A DNA stretch of 64,000 bases from Anaerolineales bacterium (GTDB lineage: Bacteria; Chloroflexota; Anaerolineae; Anaerolineales; UBA4823), in the NCBI GenBank assembly GCA_016929095.1, contig JAFGJM010000056.1:21045-85044 (forward strand). Direction: 5' to 3'. The notes under the pieces were generated by a model. It was not told the origin of the DNA, made no database searches, and saw only the letters and a program-made list of their open reading frames with translations. Below, one piece after another: positions 36,124 through 45,184 of this stretch (the stretch's first letter is position 1; each line of letters opens with the position of its first letter). The position numbers and the translations under genes are program-made.

Positions 36124-37025
36124 GTAAGGGTCTCATTTTTGATATAAAGAGATATTCCATCCATGACGGACCGGGCATACAGACCACGGTCTTTTTAAAG
36201 GGCTGCCCGCTCTCTTGCTGGTGGTGCCACAACCCTGAGAGTCAATCTGCCGCCAGGGAAATGTTATATAGGGCGGATCGCTGTATTGGATGCGGCGCTT
36301 GCACTCAAGCCTGCCCCGAAGGTGCGATTGCTCATACCCCGGATGGATTTATCGCTGACCCCGATCGATGTACTCTACACGGGGAATGCGTACTGGTCTG
36401 CCCCGCCGATGCGCGAGAGATAGTAGGTCATGAGATTTCAGTCGATGGATTGCTCAAAGAAATAGAGAAAGATGCTCTTTTCTTCGATGAATCAGGCGGC
36501 GGAGTTACATTCTCCGGAGGTGAGCCTCTCTCGCAGCCCCAATTCCTGACTGAGGCGCTGAGGGCATGCCGGGAAATGGATATTCACACCACCGTGGACA
36601 CATGCGGATATGCACCACGGAAGGTTTTTGAAGCCATAGCACCGCTTACGCGGCTCTTCCTCTTTGATCTTAAGATCATGGATCCGGAGCTGCACAGAAA
36701 ATATACCGGCGTTTCAAATGAACTGGTATTGTCAAACATCGAGTGGCTGTCTACGCAGGAAGCAGAGATGATCATCAGGATCCCTATCATCCCAGAGATC
36801 AATGATACGCCGGAGAATATTGAGGCAACCGGGAGATTCCTGGCTGGTTTACCTAAAAAACTGGAAGTAAACTTGCTTCCATACCATGCTGCGGCGCATC
36901 AAAAGTATCGCCGATTTGGGGCGCCTTACCGGCTACCCCACCTTTCCGCACCCCCTGCCGTAAGGTTAGAGGAATTGACCGGAAGGCTTTCTCAGTTTGG
37001 TCTTAGCGTATTTACCGGAGGTTGA
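36120..37025 (+). CDS. Glycyl-radical enzyme activating protein (radical SAM)
   Basis: A 301-residue activase. The radical SAM motif CxxxCxxC is in GCPLSCWWCHNP (about residues 29-40), followed by a ferredoxin-like insert with two 4Fe-4S motifs (CIGCGACTQACPEG, CTLHGECVLVCPAD), as in activases of the larger pyruvate-formate-lyase-like enzymes. Later motifs GGVTFSGGEPLSQPQF and DTCGYA are typical. It makes the glycyl radical on the downstream enzyme using SAM. It starts within the upstream gene end and stops seven bases before the dehydratase-like gene. Confidence 0.95.
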   Translation: MSKGLIFDIKRYSIHDGPGIQTTVFLKGCPLSCWWCHNPESQSAAREMLYRADRCIGCGACTQACPEGAIAHTPDGFIADPDRCTLHGECVLVCPADAREIVGHEISVDGLLKEIEKDALFFDESGGGVTFSGGEPLSQPQFLTEALRACREMDIHTTVDTCGYAPRKVFEAIAPLTRLFLFDLKIMDPELHRKYTGVSNELVLSNIEWLSTQEAEMIIRIPIIPEINDTPENIEATGRFLAGLPKKLEVNLLPYHAAAHQKYRRFGAPYRLPHLSAPPAVRLEELTGRLSQFGLSVFTGG

Positions 37026-37032
37026 AAAGCAT

Positions 37033-39393
37033 ATGAATGAACGAATCGAAAGGTTAAGAAAAGAAAGTTTCGAGACACCCGTAACACTCAATTGTGAGAG
37101 GGCAGAAATCATCACCGATTTCTACCGGGAAAATCTCGGTAAATATTCTATACCCATGACCAGGGCATTGGCATTCAAGGTACTCTGTACGAAGAAGAGC
37201 ATCTACATTGGGAAAGACGAACTGATTGTTGGGGAGCGCGGTCCATTTCCAAAATCCGTATCTACATACCCGGAATTGAACTGCCATTCCCTGGATGATT
37301 TGGAGGTTTTGGACACCAGGGGAAAAAATCCTTATCGAGTACCGGAAAAATGCCGGGAGGTTTACCGGGATAAAGTGATCCCCTATTGGCGCGGGCGCAC
37401 CATGCGCGACAGAATATTCGCTGAAATTGGTGAGGAGTGGAAAGAAACCTACACCGCAGGTTACTTTACCGAATTCATGGAACAGCGTGCTCCCGGGCAT
37501 ACTACACTCGACGGTAAGTTTTACTCGAAAGGCATGGAGGATTTCAAGCAAGAAATCGCTGCCTCCCTGGATTCCCTTGATTTCAAAAATGACCCCGACG
37601 CGACCCAAAAACGTGAACAACTCAAAGCGATGAGCATCGCTTGTGATGCCGTTGTTCTCTTTGCTGAACGTCACGGAGAGTTGGCTTCAAAAATGGCAGA
37701 AGCCGAAAGCGATCCGGTGCGCAAAGAAGAACTAGAGCGTATTGCCGCCAACTGCATGCATGTTCCCCGCCATGCGCCGCGAGACTTCTGGGAAGCCCTG
37801 CAGATGTATTGGTTCATGCACCTTGGAACGATTACCGAACTCAACGGCTGGGATGCCATGAATCCCGGTCACCTGGATCGGTATTTCTATCCGTTTTATA
37901 GCCGCGAACTTGAAGTCGGCGCTATCACCCGCCAACGAGCGAAGGAATTGCTCAGCGCCTTTTGGATCAAGTTCAACAATCACCCTGCGCCGCCAAAAGT
38001 AGGTGTGACGGCGGCAGAGAGCGGCACATACAATGACTTCACCAACATAAACCTGGGCGGTTTACTGCCTGATGGTACCGATGGCGTCAATGAAATCTCC
38101 TATATGATGCTCGAAGTTTTGGATGAGATCCATTTGCTTCAGCCTCAGGCAAACATTCAACTCAGCCGCAAGACGCCCGACAGGTTTCTCAAGGCCGCGG
38201 CGCGGATAATACGAAAGGGATATGGATATCCATCGATATTCAATGCCGATACTGTCATCGAGCAAATGATCCGGGCGGGAAAGAGAGTGGAGGACGCCCG
38301 CGAGGGTGGCACCAGTGGCTGCGTGGAAACAGGGGCTTTTGGCAAGGAAGCTTATATTCTTACCGGGTATCTCAATACACCGAAAATCCTCGAACTGACC
38401 CTGGGTAATGGCGTGGATCCTGTTTCTGGTAAAAAGATAGGCATAGAAAGCGGTGATCCCGCAACGTTTAAAACTTTTGATGAGTTGTATGCAGCGTTTG
38501 AAAAACAGCTTCACCATATCGTGGAGATCAAGATCAAGGGCAACCAGTTCATCGAGCGCATGTATGCCGAGCACGCCCCGGCAGTTTTCCTTTCGGTGCT
38601 GATCGATGACTGCATAAAAAATGGTAAAGATTACAACGATGGCGGACCCCGCTATAATACGAATTACATCCAATGCGTGGGTATCGGGACTATCACAGAC
38701 AGTCTCAGCGTGCTCAAGAAGCATGTCTTTGAGGAGAAAACTTTCCGCATGGGTGAAGTCTTGAAGGCGATGGAGGGGAATTTCGAGGGGCGCGAGGCTA
38801 TGCGCCTGACTTTAGCGAATAAAACACCAAGGTGGGGAAATGATGATGAGTACGCCGATGGGCTGATGAGCCGGGTTTTCAACTCCTTATTCAAGGAGAT
38901 CGACGGACGGCCGAATACCAAAGGCGGGTATTATCATATCGATATGCTTCCAACCACCTGTCACATCTATTTTGGATCAGTCATGGGAGCCTCACCGGAT
39001 GGACGTTTCGCACATGCGCCTTTATCGGAGGGGATATCTCCGGTTCAAGGCGCAGATCGTAACGGTCCCACAGCGGTCATCAAATCTTGCGGAAAGATGG
39101 ATCATATCCGCACAGGTGGAACTCTGCTAAATATGAAATTCATGCCCAAGGTGCTGGAGGGTGAGAATGGGATCGATAAAATCAGCAAACTTGTTCGCAC
39201 GTATTTTCGCTACGATGGTCATCATGTCCAGTTTAATGTGGTGGATAGCAAAACACTTCGGGATGCCCAAGTCCATCCCGAAAATTTCCGTGATCTGATC
39301 GTGCGCGTTGCCGGTTATAGCGATTATTTCTGTGATATTGGGAAAGATCTGCAGGAGGAGATAATCTCTCGTACCACCCAGGAAGAGGTATAA
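37033..39393 (+). CDS. Glycyl-radical enzyme, HypD-like (trans-4-hydroxy-L-proline dehydratase type)
   Basis: A 786-residue member of the PFL-like dehydratase branch. The thiyl Cys lies in GGTSGCVETG (Cys430, Glu432) and the glycyl motif RVAGYS holds Gly761 near the C-terminus. From memory of the family the closest match is HypD of Clostridioides difficile: ELN-WDA...PG-LDR, KFNNHPAPPKVG, ESGTYNDFTNINLGG and KSCGKMDHIRTGGTLLN all align; the Ser, Asp and Phe of the hydroxyproline pocket in the ESGTYNDF segment appear kept. If right, it removes water from hydroxyproline to give pyrroline-5-carboxylate. Other dehydratases or C-C lyases of the group are possible. ATG 37033 has GGAGG upstream. No proline reductase is nearby. 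Confidence 0.88.
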   Translation: MNERIERLRKESFETPVTLNCERAEIITDFYRENLGKYSIPMTRALAFKVLCTKKSIYIGKDELIVGERGPFPKSVSTYPELNCHSLDDLEVLDTRGKNPYRVPEKCREVYRDKVIPYWRGRTMRDRIFAEIGEEWKETYTAGYFTEFMEQRAPGHTTLDGKFYSKGMEDFKQEIAASLDSLDFKNDPDATQKREQLKAMSIACDAVVLFAERHGELASKMAEAESDPVRKEELERIAANCMHVPRHAPRDFWEALQMYWFMHLGTITELNGWDAMNPGHLDRYFYPFYSRELEVGAITRQRAKELLSAFWIKFNNHPAPPKVGVTAAESGTYNDFTNINLGGLLPDGTDGVNEISYMMLEVLDEIHLLQPQANIQLSRKTPDRFLKAAARIIRKGYGYPSIFNADTVIEQMIRAGKRVEDAREGGTSGCVETGAFGKEAYILTGYLNTPKILELTLGNGVDPVSGKKIGIESGDPATFKTFDELYAAFEKQLHHIVEIKIKGNQFIERMYAEHAPAVFLSVLIDDCIKNGKDYNDGGPRYNTNYIQCVGIGTITDSLSVLKKHVFEEKTFRMGEVLKAMEGNFEGREAMRLTLANKTPRWGNDDEYADGLMSRVFNSLFKEIDGRPNTKGGYYHIDMLPTTCHIYFGSVMGASPDGRFAHAPLSEGISPVQGADRNGPTAVIKSCGKMDHIRTGGTLLNMKFMPKVLEGENGIDKISKLVRTYFRYDGHHVQFNVVDSKTLRDAQVHPENFRDLIVRVAGYSDYFCDIGKDLQEEIISRTTQEEV

Positions 39394-39468
39394 GCGGGCA
39401 TTTATAGGGCGTCAAATGTCAAATTTGTAACCTTGAGTGTGCTTTTGGCACTGGTTATGATCATTATG

Positions 39469-39499
39469 CTGTAGATGGGATCGCCGATCCCATCTACAG
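39469..39499. repeat. Palindrome of the GTAG...CTAC family, copy 3
   Basis: CTGTAGATGGGAT (39469-39481) and ATCCCATCTACAG (39487-39499) flank CGCCG, as in the copy at 11519-11567. It lies about 75 bases after the glycyl radical gene, with outer TCATTA/TAATGA pairs (39461-39466, 39505-39510). It may terminate the operon. Confidence 0.8.
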
Positions 39500-39627
39500 T
39501 GATTTAATGATAACAAGGTTGAAATCAATGCCAGAAAAGTTTCATCTTCCCCAAAAATGCCGGTAGTCAATAACCCGGGTCTATGACCAATAATAAATAA
39601 CGTTTGGATTCAAGAAAAGATCACGCA

Positions 39628-40713
39628 CTAAGGCTGCCAATTCAATAGCACTTCAAGAATTCTCAGATTCTGCTGGTAATCGGTGTGGGTGTGGTCGGTC
39701 AACTCGATATCCAGGGCGGCAATACCCTGGGCAGATGCCCAATCCACCAAAGCCCCGCTCATATCGCAGCCTGTTTCAATGGATGGATACGGGTAATCAC
39801 TGACGTCTGCCACGGCGGCTGCCAGAGATAGGGATTTATCAGTTGGCGGTATGCCACCGGGGAAGATGCCCAGAGCCGCGCTATGGTAACTGATCAATGC
39901 CTTAATATGGTGAGAGATCAGGAAACTCATCAGCGCCTGCGTTTCCGGTTCGGAGGCGGGGGTATTGCCGCCATTTAGATGCAAATAACGCCAGCAGCCG
40001 CTCCGATCCCAATCGGCTTTCCAATATGCCGGCCAGTTGTGATTTAAATCCACATTGTGCGCATTTGCCCGCCCGTACATGTCATGGCTGCGGGCAGCGC
40101 CATCCGGGTTGAGGCAGGGCAAAATATATAGCTTCACACCGGCGGGGATTTTTTGGGGATGGTCGTTCAGATAGCTGATAAGTTGATTGGCTAACTGAAT
40201 GGTGTTATATTCGTTGCCGCCATGAATTCCGGCAATGATCATGCGCTCATCGATACCGCTGCCAAACGTGTATATGTGCAGTTCTCTTCCCAAAACGGAA
40301 TATCCGATCACGGTGGGCTGCTGGTATGCAGGCGCGGGGGTGAGCGATGGGGCTGCCGTGGATGAAGGAATGGGGGTGCTGGAAGGCGCTATCCCGGTCT
40401 GTATCAGATATGTGGGAGTGGCGGTGAAGGTCGGATAATCAGTTGGTTTGGCTGCCATGAAGGGGGTAGATGTTTCGGGGATAGATGTATTGTTGGGTAA
40501 ATTGCTTTCTAAGCCTGGATTGACCACCGTGATTTGTGCTGCCTTTGAATCTGTGGTCACTGATAAAGCATTTGAGAGTGAGTAGGTTTGAAATACCCAC
40601 CATGCCCCGCCCGTGATCAGGCAAACGCTGATAAAACTCATGATCAATAACACGATGCCCTGTTTTTTGGTCATCGTATTTCCCAACGATGGTTTTGGCT
40701 TTTGGTTTGCCAT
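39628..40713 (-). CDS. Membrane-anchored M14-family zinc carboxypeptidase
   Basis: A 361-residue protein. A transmembrane anchor (residues about 18-37) precedes a Ser/Thr/Pro-rich linker (about 60-130) and an extracellular M14 peptidase domain. Zinc ligands: H-x-x-E in IHGGNEYNTIQ (about 170), and a later histidine in LISYHSAALGIFPGG. The substrate Arg/Asn motif is in RANAHNVDLNHNWP and the catalytic Glu near ALDIELTDH. It is typical of enzymes that trim peptides or peptidoglycan stems (DL-endopeptidase-like/MpaA types) outside the cell. It lies about 120 bases from the metallophosphoesterase gene, also minus strand. Confidence 0.86.
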   Translation of the reverse strand: MANQKPKPSLGNTMTKKQGIVLLIMSFISVCLITGGAWWVFQTYSLSNALSVTTDSKAAQITVVNPGLESNLPNNTSIPETSTPFMAAKPTDYPTFTATPTYLIQTGIAPSSTPIPSSTAAPSLTPAPAYQQPTVIGYSVLGRELHIYTFGSGIDERMIIAGIHGGNEYNTIQLANQLISYLNDHPQKIPAGVKLYILPCLNPDGAARSHDMYGRANAHNVDLNHNWPAYWKADWDRSGCWRYLHLNGGNTPASEPETQALMSFLISHHIKALISYHSAALGIFPGGIPPTDKSLSLAAAVADVSDYPYPSIETGCDMSGALVDWASAQGIAALDIELTDHTHTDYQQNLRILEVLLNWQP

Positions 40714-40831
40714 GATATAGATATTTTACTGGAAATATTGGGTGAACAAGATAAATATATATTTCATTTATATTGCGATCACTTAATGATAATAAATAAT
40801 CCTGCCAATCCTGTTCATCCTGTGGTTATTG

Positions 40832-41806
40832 TTACCCATAAGGAATAAAAGTGCTCATAGCAGAGCCGTCTTCGAAGAGATCGACCAAAACATAGGCTGG
40901 TGGGAAATCCAGATAGGGGCCGCGCCACCAGTTCCCGCACACCGCGCCGTTTGTAAAATATTGCACGCCTAAATATTGCAGGGTTTCGTGTTGGTGGGAG
41001 TGCCCGCTCAGGCATAAACGTATATTTGTGTGCTGTAAGAAAAGCTGGCGGAAGCGGCGGGCGTCGATATGCATCCAGGCGGCAGGCACCACCCAGTTCC
41101 CCGTGACCTCGTTATCGCCATCGAAGAATTCACAGGCGCACAAAATGGGAATATGCGAAACGATGCAGATGGGTTTCGTTGCATCGACAGCCTGGATATC
41201 CGCTTCCAACCAATTAAATTGCTCGTCATCCAGTTTCCCGATATATGGATGCAGCGATCCTTCTTCTGCCTGATGCGTGCTATCCAGCACAATAAAGTGC
41301 CAGCCTGAAAGATCAAAGCTGTAGTAACGTTCTGCCAACTCTAATTGTTTTAGCGCCATACCTTTGCCGTAAAGGGGGTCGGATTGTTTCTCGGGGGTTG
41401 GCGCACCCCAGCCCCATACATCGTGGTTGCCGATGCAATGGTAGATAGGGATTTCGCACTCCTCTTCGATGATGGTATTGAAGGTCTCCCATTGCGATTC
41501 AGCCATATCTTTGGAGACTTCCAGCGAGTCCATGATGCAATCCCCGGTATTGAGGATGATGTCCGGAGGGTCGGTTTGCGCCTGGGCGTGACGAATGGCG
41601 TTGCGCATACCCTGGGGAGCGTTACCTATGGGCATCACATGGAAATCGGTCAGGTGGGCAATGCGCATGGCGCGTTTTATTTGTTTTGTGGTCATAGCTT
41701 CGGTTGCAGTGGATTTGGGAGAGGTGCAGGCGCTTGCCGCGCTGAGCGCCGCTACACCGGTGAGGGTCAAGAATTGTTTTCGAGAGATGGAATTAGTTTG
41801 CTTCAT
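40832..41806 (-). CDS. Secreted calcineurin-like metallophosphoesterase (lipoprotein-like)
   Basis: A 324-residue phosphoesterase. The N-terminal signal has SRKQFLTLTG (a twin-arginine-like motif in which the second Arg is Lys) followed by LSAASAC, a lipobox, so export by Sec or Tat and lipid anchoring are likely. Metallophosphatase motifs: D-x-H in HLTDFHV (about residue 50), GD in NTGDCIMD, GNHD in IGNHDVWGWG and GHxH in LSGHSHQH near the C-terminus. The substrate is unknown. ATG 41806 is chosen over 41857 because it begins the signal peptide. Divergent from the FGGY kinase gene. Confidence 0.87.
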   Translation of the reverse strand: MKQTNSISRKQFLTLTGVAALSAASACTSPKSTATEAMTTKQIKRAMRIAHLTDFHVMPIGNAPQGMRNAIRHAQAQTDPPDIILNTGDCIMDSLEVSKDMAESQWETFNTIIEEECEIPIYHCIGNHDVWGWGAPTPEKQSDPLYGKGMALKQLELAERYYSFDLSGWHFIVLDSTHQAEEGSLHPYIGKLDDEQFNWLEADIQAVDATKPICIVSHIPILCACEFFDGDNEVTGNWVVPAAWMHIDARRFRQLFLQHTNIRLCLSGHSHQHETLQYLGVQYFTNGAVCGNWWRGPYLDFPPAYVLVDLFEDGSAMSTFIPYG

Positions 41807-41948
41807 GATCTTATTTTTCTTTGTTAAGTTTTCAAGTTGATGTATTTCATCATGCAATGATACATCGGAGGGGTTTTTATTATAATGTCAACTTCCTGTC
41901 GATATAAAAATGTGACTGGTTTAATCTGTGAATCCCTTGACATTTTCG

Positions 41949-41980
41949 ATAACTTTGTATATACATATATACAAAGTTAT
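41949..41980. promoter_or_regulatory. Perfect 32-base inverted repeat upstream of the FGGY kinase
   Basis: Arms ATAACTTTGTATATA (41949-41963) and TATATACAAAGTTAT (41966-41980) around CA. It lies 43 bases before the kinase start. The GntR/UTRA regulator at 45185-45940 or an unknown factor is the likely ligand; the symmetry and position fit a dimeric repressor operator. Confidence 0.65.
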
Positions 41981-42023
41981 AATAGTTCTTCATATGCACG
42001 AGAAGGCGGAGACTACTTTCATA

Positions 42024-43619
42024 ATGATATCAATGAACGACCCACAGAATTCACGCAAGTATATTCTAGCCATAGACCTGGGATCCGGCGGTCCCAAGGT
42101 TGGCATTGTTGACCAGAAGGGACGGGTGGTTTCTAGCGCAGTGGAGCATGTGGGGATCAAATTTTTCCCCAATGGGGGCGCCGAACAGGATCCTCATGCA
42201 TGGTGGCAAGCCATATCAAAGGCAGCCAAACAGGTAATCAAAGACGCTAATCTACCTGCGGATGTGATTATCGCCGTCACCTGCACCAGCCAATGGTCGG
42301 TCACCGTGCCGGTGGATATGAACGGGGAGCCTTTGATGAACGCCATCCACTGGATGGATTCGCGTGGCGCACCCTATAACCAGGCGATCACGCGCGGTAT
42401 TCCCAGCGTGCAGGGGTATGGGTTGAGTAAATTACTGAAATGGATTAGATTGACCGGTATGGTGCCCACCCAAACAGGATTGGACGCCATGGCGCACATG
42501 CTATTCATCAAGTACGAGCACCCGGAAATCTATGCCAGGACCTGGAAATTACTGGAACCCATGGATTATATCAACTTGAGGTTAAGCGGCAAATGTGTTG
42601 CTTCACAAGTGACGGTTATTCCGATGTTATTAGTGGATAACCGCCAGCAAAATCCGGGCGATTACCACCCCTGGCTGGTAGAAACCTCCGGCATAGACAA
42701 ATCGAAATTGCCAGAGCTGGTACCCAATGGGCAAAATATTGGAAAAATAACCCCTTCTGTAGCCGAGGAATGGGGACTTTCGCCAAATACAGAAGTGATC
42801 CTGGGAGCGAACGATAACCAGACCGCCGCGATTGGCGCTGGTGCAGTACAAGATTACGATATCGCCGTCGTGATGGGGTCATCGGGATTCTTAGCCGGGC
42901 ATGTTCCTTATAAAAAAACCGACATTTTTCATATGCTCACCACACTGCCCAGTCCATTACCCGGGCGGTCGCTTTTCTGGGGCGAATTGGGTAATTCGGG
43001 CAAGGTGCTGGATTCTTACCTGAATAATCTGGTATATGGCAAAGATGAGTTTGGCTTAGAACAAACACCTGACGATGTTTATCGTCGCGCCGATGCTGTG
43101 GTTGGACAAATCCTGCCTGGCAGCGAAAACGTGCTTTTTTTGCCGTGGTTCAACCCGCCAGTTGGCCCGGAGGAGGATCGTTTTATGCGGGGTGCTTTCC
43201 TTAACCTTTCCCATAAGACTACCCGTGCGCATATGACCCGGGCGGTATATGAAGGTATCGCGTTCAATTGGAAGTGGCTCATCGGCCCCTCACAAAAGTT
43301 CACCCGGAGAAAATTCGCGTCCTTGCGTTTGGGTGGCGGCGGCGCGCAATCTGAAGTTTTAGCGCAAATCATGGCGGATGTGACAGGGATAACCATGAAC
43401 GTCCTGGCTGAACCGCGCAATAGCGGTGTTTTAGGCGCCGCATTATTGGCATTCTATCAGATGGGCATGATTACCTTGGAAGAAATCCCGCAAAAGGTAC
43501 AGATTGCCCGGGTGTTTGAACCCCGAAAGGAATATCGTGAACTTTATGACCGGCTTTTTAAACAATTTCTGGCAGGCTTTAAACAATTAAAGCCTGTATA
43601 TCATATATTAAATCGGTAG
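42024..43619 (+). CDS. FGGY-family carbohydrate kinase (xylulokinase-like)
   Basis: A 531-residue sugar kinase. The N-terminal FGGY domain has YILAIDLGSGGPKVGIV (phosphate 1 motif, about residues 10-26), CTSQWSVTVPVD and the MD-SRGAPY substrate region; the second domain has LGANDNQTAAIGAG (about 270) and MGSSGFLAGHV, and the adenosine motif LRLGGGGAQSEVLAQIMADVTG is near the C-terminus. It is closest in type to xylulokinases and glycerol/erythritol kinases, but the substrate is open. I use ATG 42024 (GCGGAG 12 bases upstream), with ATG 42033 possible. The PLP enzyme gene starts 33 bases after its stop. Confidence 0.85.
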   Translation: MISMNDPQNSRKYILAIDLGSGGPKVGIVDQKGRVVSSAVEHVGIKFFPNGGAEQDPHAWWQAISKAAKQVIKDANLPADVIIAVTCTSQWSVTVPVDMNGEPLMNAIHWMDSRGAPYNQAITRGIPSVQGYGLSKLLKWIRLTGMVPTQTGLDAMAHMLFIKYEHPEIYARTWKLLEPMDYINLRLSGKCVASQVTVIPMLLVDNRQQNPGDYHPWLVETSGIDKSKLPELVPNGQNIGKITPSVAEEWGLSPNTEVILGANDNQTAAIGAGAVQDYDIAVVMGSSGFLAGHVPYKKTDIFHMLTTLPSPLPGRSLFWGELGNSGKVLDSYLNNLVYGKDEFGLEQTPDDVYRRADAVVGQILPGSENVLFLPWFNPPVGPEEDRFMRGAFLNLSHKTTRAHMTRAVYEGIAFNWKWLIGPSQKFTRRKFASLRLGGGGAQSEVLAQIMADVTGITMNVLAEPRNSGVLGAALLAFYQMGMITLEEIPQKVQIARVFEPRKEYRELYDRLFKQFLAGFKQLKPVYHILNR

Positions 43620-43652
43620 ATATAACCTTAAATATAATCTCAGGAGATCAAA

Positions 43653-45065
43653 ATGTCAGACCACACGTCAGCAGCCAGTTTTTTCGGGGATATGTACCCT
43701 TACCGCAATCGCTTTCCTTCCAATGCCCGTTTCCCCGAAAAGGGGCGAGATCAAGAAGAAGTATATAAAGAATTGCTATCTATGTCCGGTGAAGAAAACC
43801 AGAAATGGGAGACCGGGCAGTGTTCCGGCACGATGTATCATGGCGGCAAGCCGCATTATGCGTTTTTAAGTAAAGTCTTCAGCTTGTTTTCATTTGTCAA
43901 TTTATTACAGCGTGATCTTTGCCCCAGCGGAACGAAATTTGAGGCCGAGATTGTTTCCATGACCGCCAAGATGCTCAATGGAGATGCCGCCCGCCAGCTC
44001 AACGAGCAGGACGAGGTGTGCGGTGTGGTGACTTCCGGCGGAAGCGAGAGTATCTACAACGGTGTGTATGTACATCGGGAATGGGCGCGAGAAGAAAAAG
44101 GCATCACCCAACCCGAGATGGTTGTTCCCATCACAATACACCCGGCCTTCGATAAATCCGCTCACTATCTGGGGATTAAGATCATTCATGTGCCGGTGAA
44201 GCAGAATTTCGAAGCCGATGTAGATGCCATGCGAAAGGCAATCACGCCCAACACCATTATGGTATGCGGTTCGGCGGGTTGTTACCCTTATGGCGTTGTA
44301 GACCCGTTGCGTGAGCTTTCCGATCTGGCGGTGGAATTCAAGATCGGTATGCACGTGGATGGCTGCCTGGGAGGTTTCATTTTACCGTGGGTGGAAAAAA
44401 TAGGTTATGATGTACCGCTTTTTGACTTCCGTTTGCCGGGCGTTACGACCATGTCATGCGATACACATAAATATGGCTATGGTCTAAAGGGCACTTCGGT
44501 AGTGTTGTTACGCAACCGGAAATTGCGCCGCTATATGTTCTTCTCTAAAGCCGATTGGCCGGGCGGAGTTTACGCCTCGCCCACGGTTCAGGGCAGCCGT
44601 TCGGGAGGGCTATCGGCCGCCACCTGGGCAGCCATGGTCACGTTAGGTGAATCGGGCTATTTAGAGGCTGCCCGTCGTATTATGGATACTTCGAATAAGA
44701 TGCGGGATGGTATTGCCCAAATCCCTGAGATCCAGATTATGGGGAAATCTACGTTTTTGATCGCTCTGACTTCTGATGTGGTGGATATCTATCATGTGAA
44801 TGATTACCTGGCCAGTAAGGGTTGGCGCATGAATGGCTGTCAGAACCCACCTGGATTTCATTTTTGCATCACTCTACCCCAAACCGAACCCGGCATTGCA
44901 GAGCAGTTCATCGAAGATCTTAAAGCGGGCGTGGAATATGCCAAAAACCCGCCTTCACCAATGCCCATGAGCGGCGCCATCTATGGGCTTTCCGCTTCAG
45001 CCGACGGCAAGGAGATGCTCAAGCAGGGCATGATGGCCTGGGTCGAAGCGACGTATGAAATGTAA
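43653..45065 (+). CDS. Sphingosine-1-phosphate-lyase-like PLP enzyme (group II decarboxylase family)
   Basis: A 470-residue fold-type I PLP enzyme. The Schiff-base lysine is Lys273 in SCDTHKYGYGLKG. Whole blocks match eukaryotic S1P lyase: HVDGCLGGFILPW, FDFRLPGVTTMSCDTHKYG, WPGGVYASPTVQGSRSGG, AATWAAMVTLGESGYLEA, and NPPGFHFCITLPQT. S1P lyase does retro-aldol cleavage of phosphorylated amino alcohols; glutamate decarboxylase is a more distant relative. AGGAG precedes ATG 43653. It sits in an apparent operon with an FGGY kinase, so the kinase may phosphorylate the substrate that this enzyme cleaves. The substrate is unknown. Confidence 0.87.
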   Translation: MSDHTSAASFFGDMYPYRNRFPSNARFPEKGRDQEEVYKELLSMSGEENQKWETGQCSGTMYHGGKPHYAFLSKVFSLFSFVNLLQRDLCPSGTKFEAEIVSMTAKMLNGDAARQLNEQDEVCGVVTSGGSESIYNGVYVHREWAREEKGITQPEMVVPITIHPAFDKSAHYLGIKIIHVPVKQNFEADVDAMRKAITPNTIMVCGSAGCYPYGVVDPLRELSDLAVEFKIGMHVDGCLGGFILPWVEKIGYDVPLFDFRLPGVTTMSCDTHKYGYGLKGTSVVLLRNRKLRRYMFFSKADWPGGVYASPTVQGSRSGGLSAATWAAMVTLGESGYLEAARRIMDTSNKMRDGIAQIPEIQIMGKSTFLIALTSDVVDIYHVNDYLASKGWRMNGCQNPPGFHFCITLPQTEPGIAEQFIEDLKAGVEYAKNPPSPMPMSGAIYGLSASADGKEMLKQGMMAWVEATYEM

Positions 45066-45091
45066 ACTGGTTTTGGAATATATAGCTTGAT

Positions 45092-45157
45092 AATCAGGCA
45101 ACAAGGGTATCAGGCAACAAGGCTTTCATGATTTTTCTTCGTGTTGCCTGATATCCG
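45092..45157 (+). terminator. Repeated hairpin between the PLP lyase and GntR genes
   Basis: ATCAGGCAACAAGG occurs twice (45093-45106 and 45109-45122), and GTGTTGCCTGATATCC (45141-45156) is its inverse, so a hairpin of about 14 bases with a TTTTTC loop region can form. It could end the kinase-lyase transcript; it may also be a mobile repeat. Confidence 0.55.
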
Positions 45158-45184
45158 ACTAATTATTACAATAATCAAACCCTT

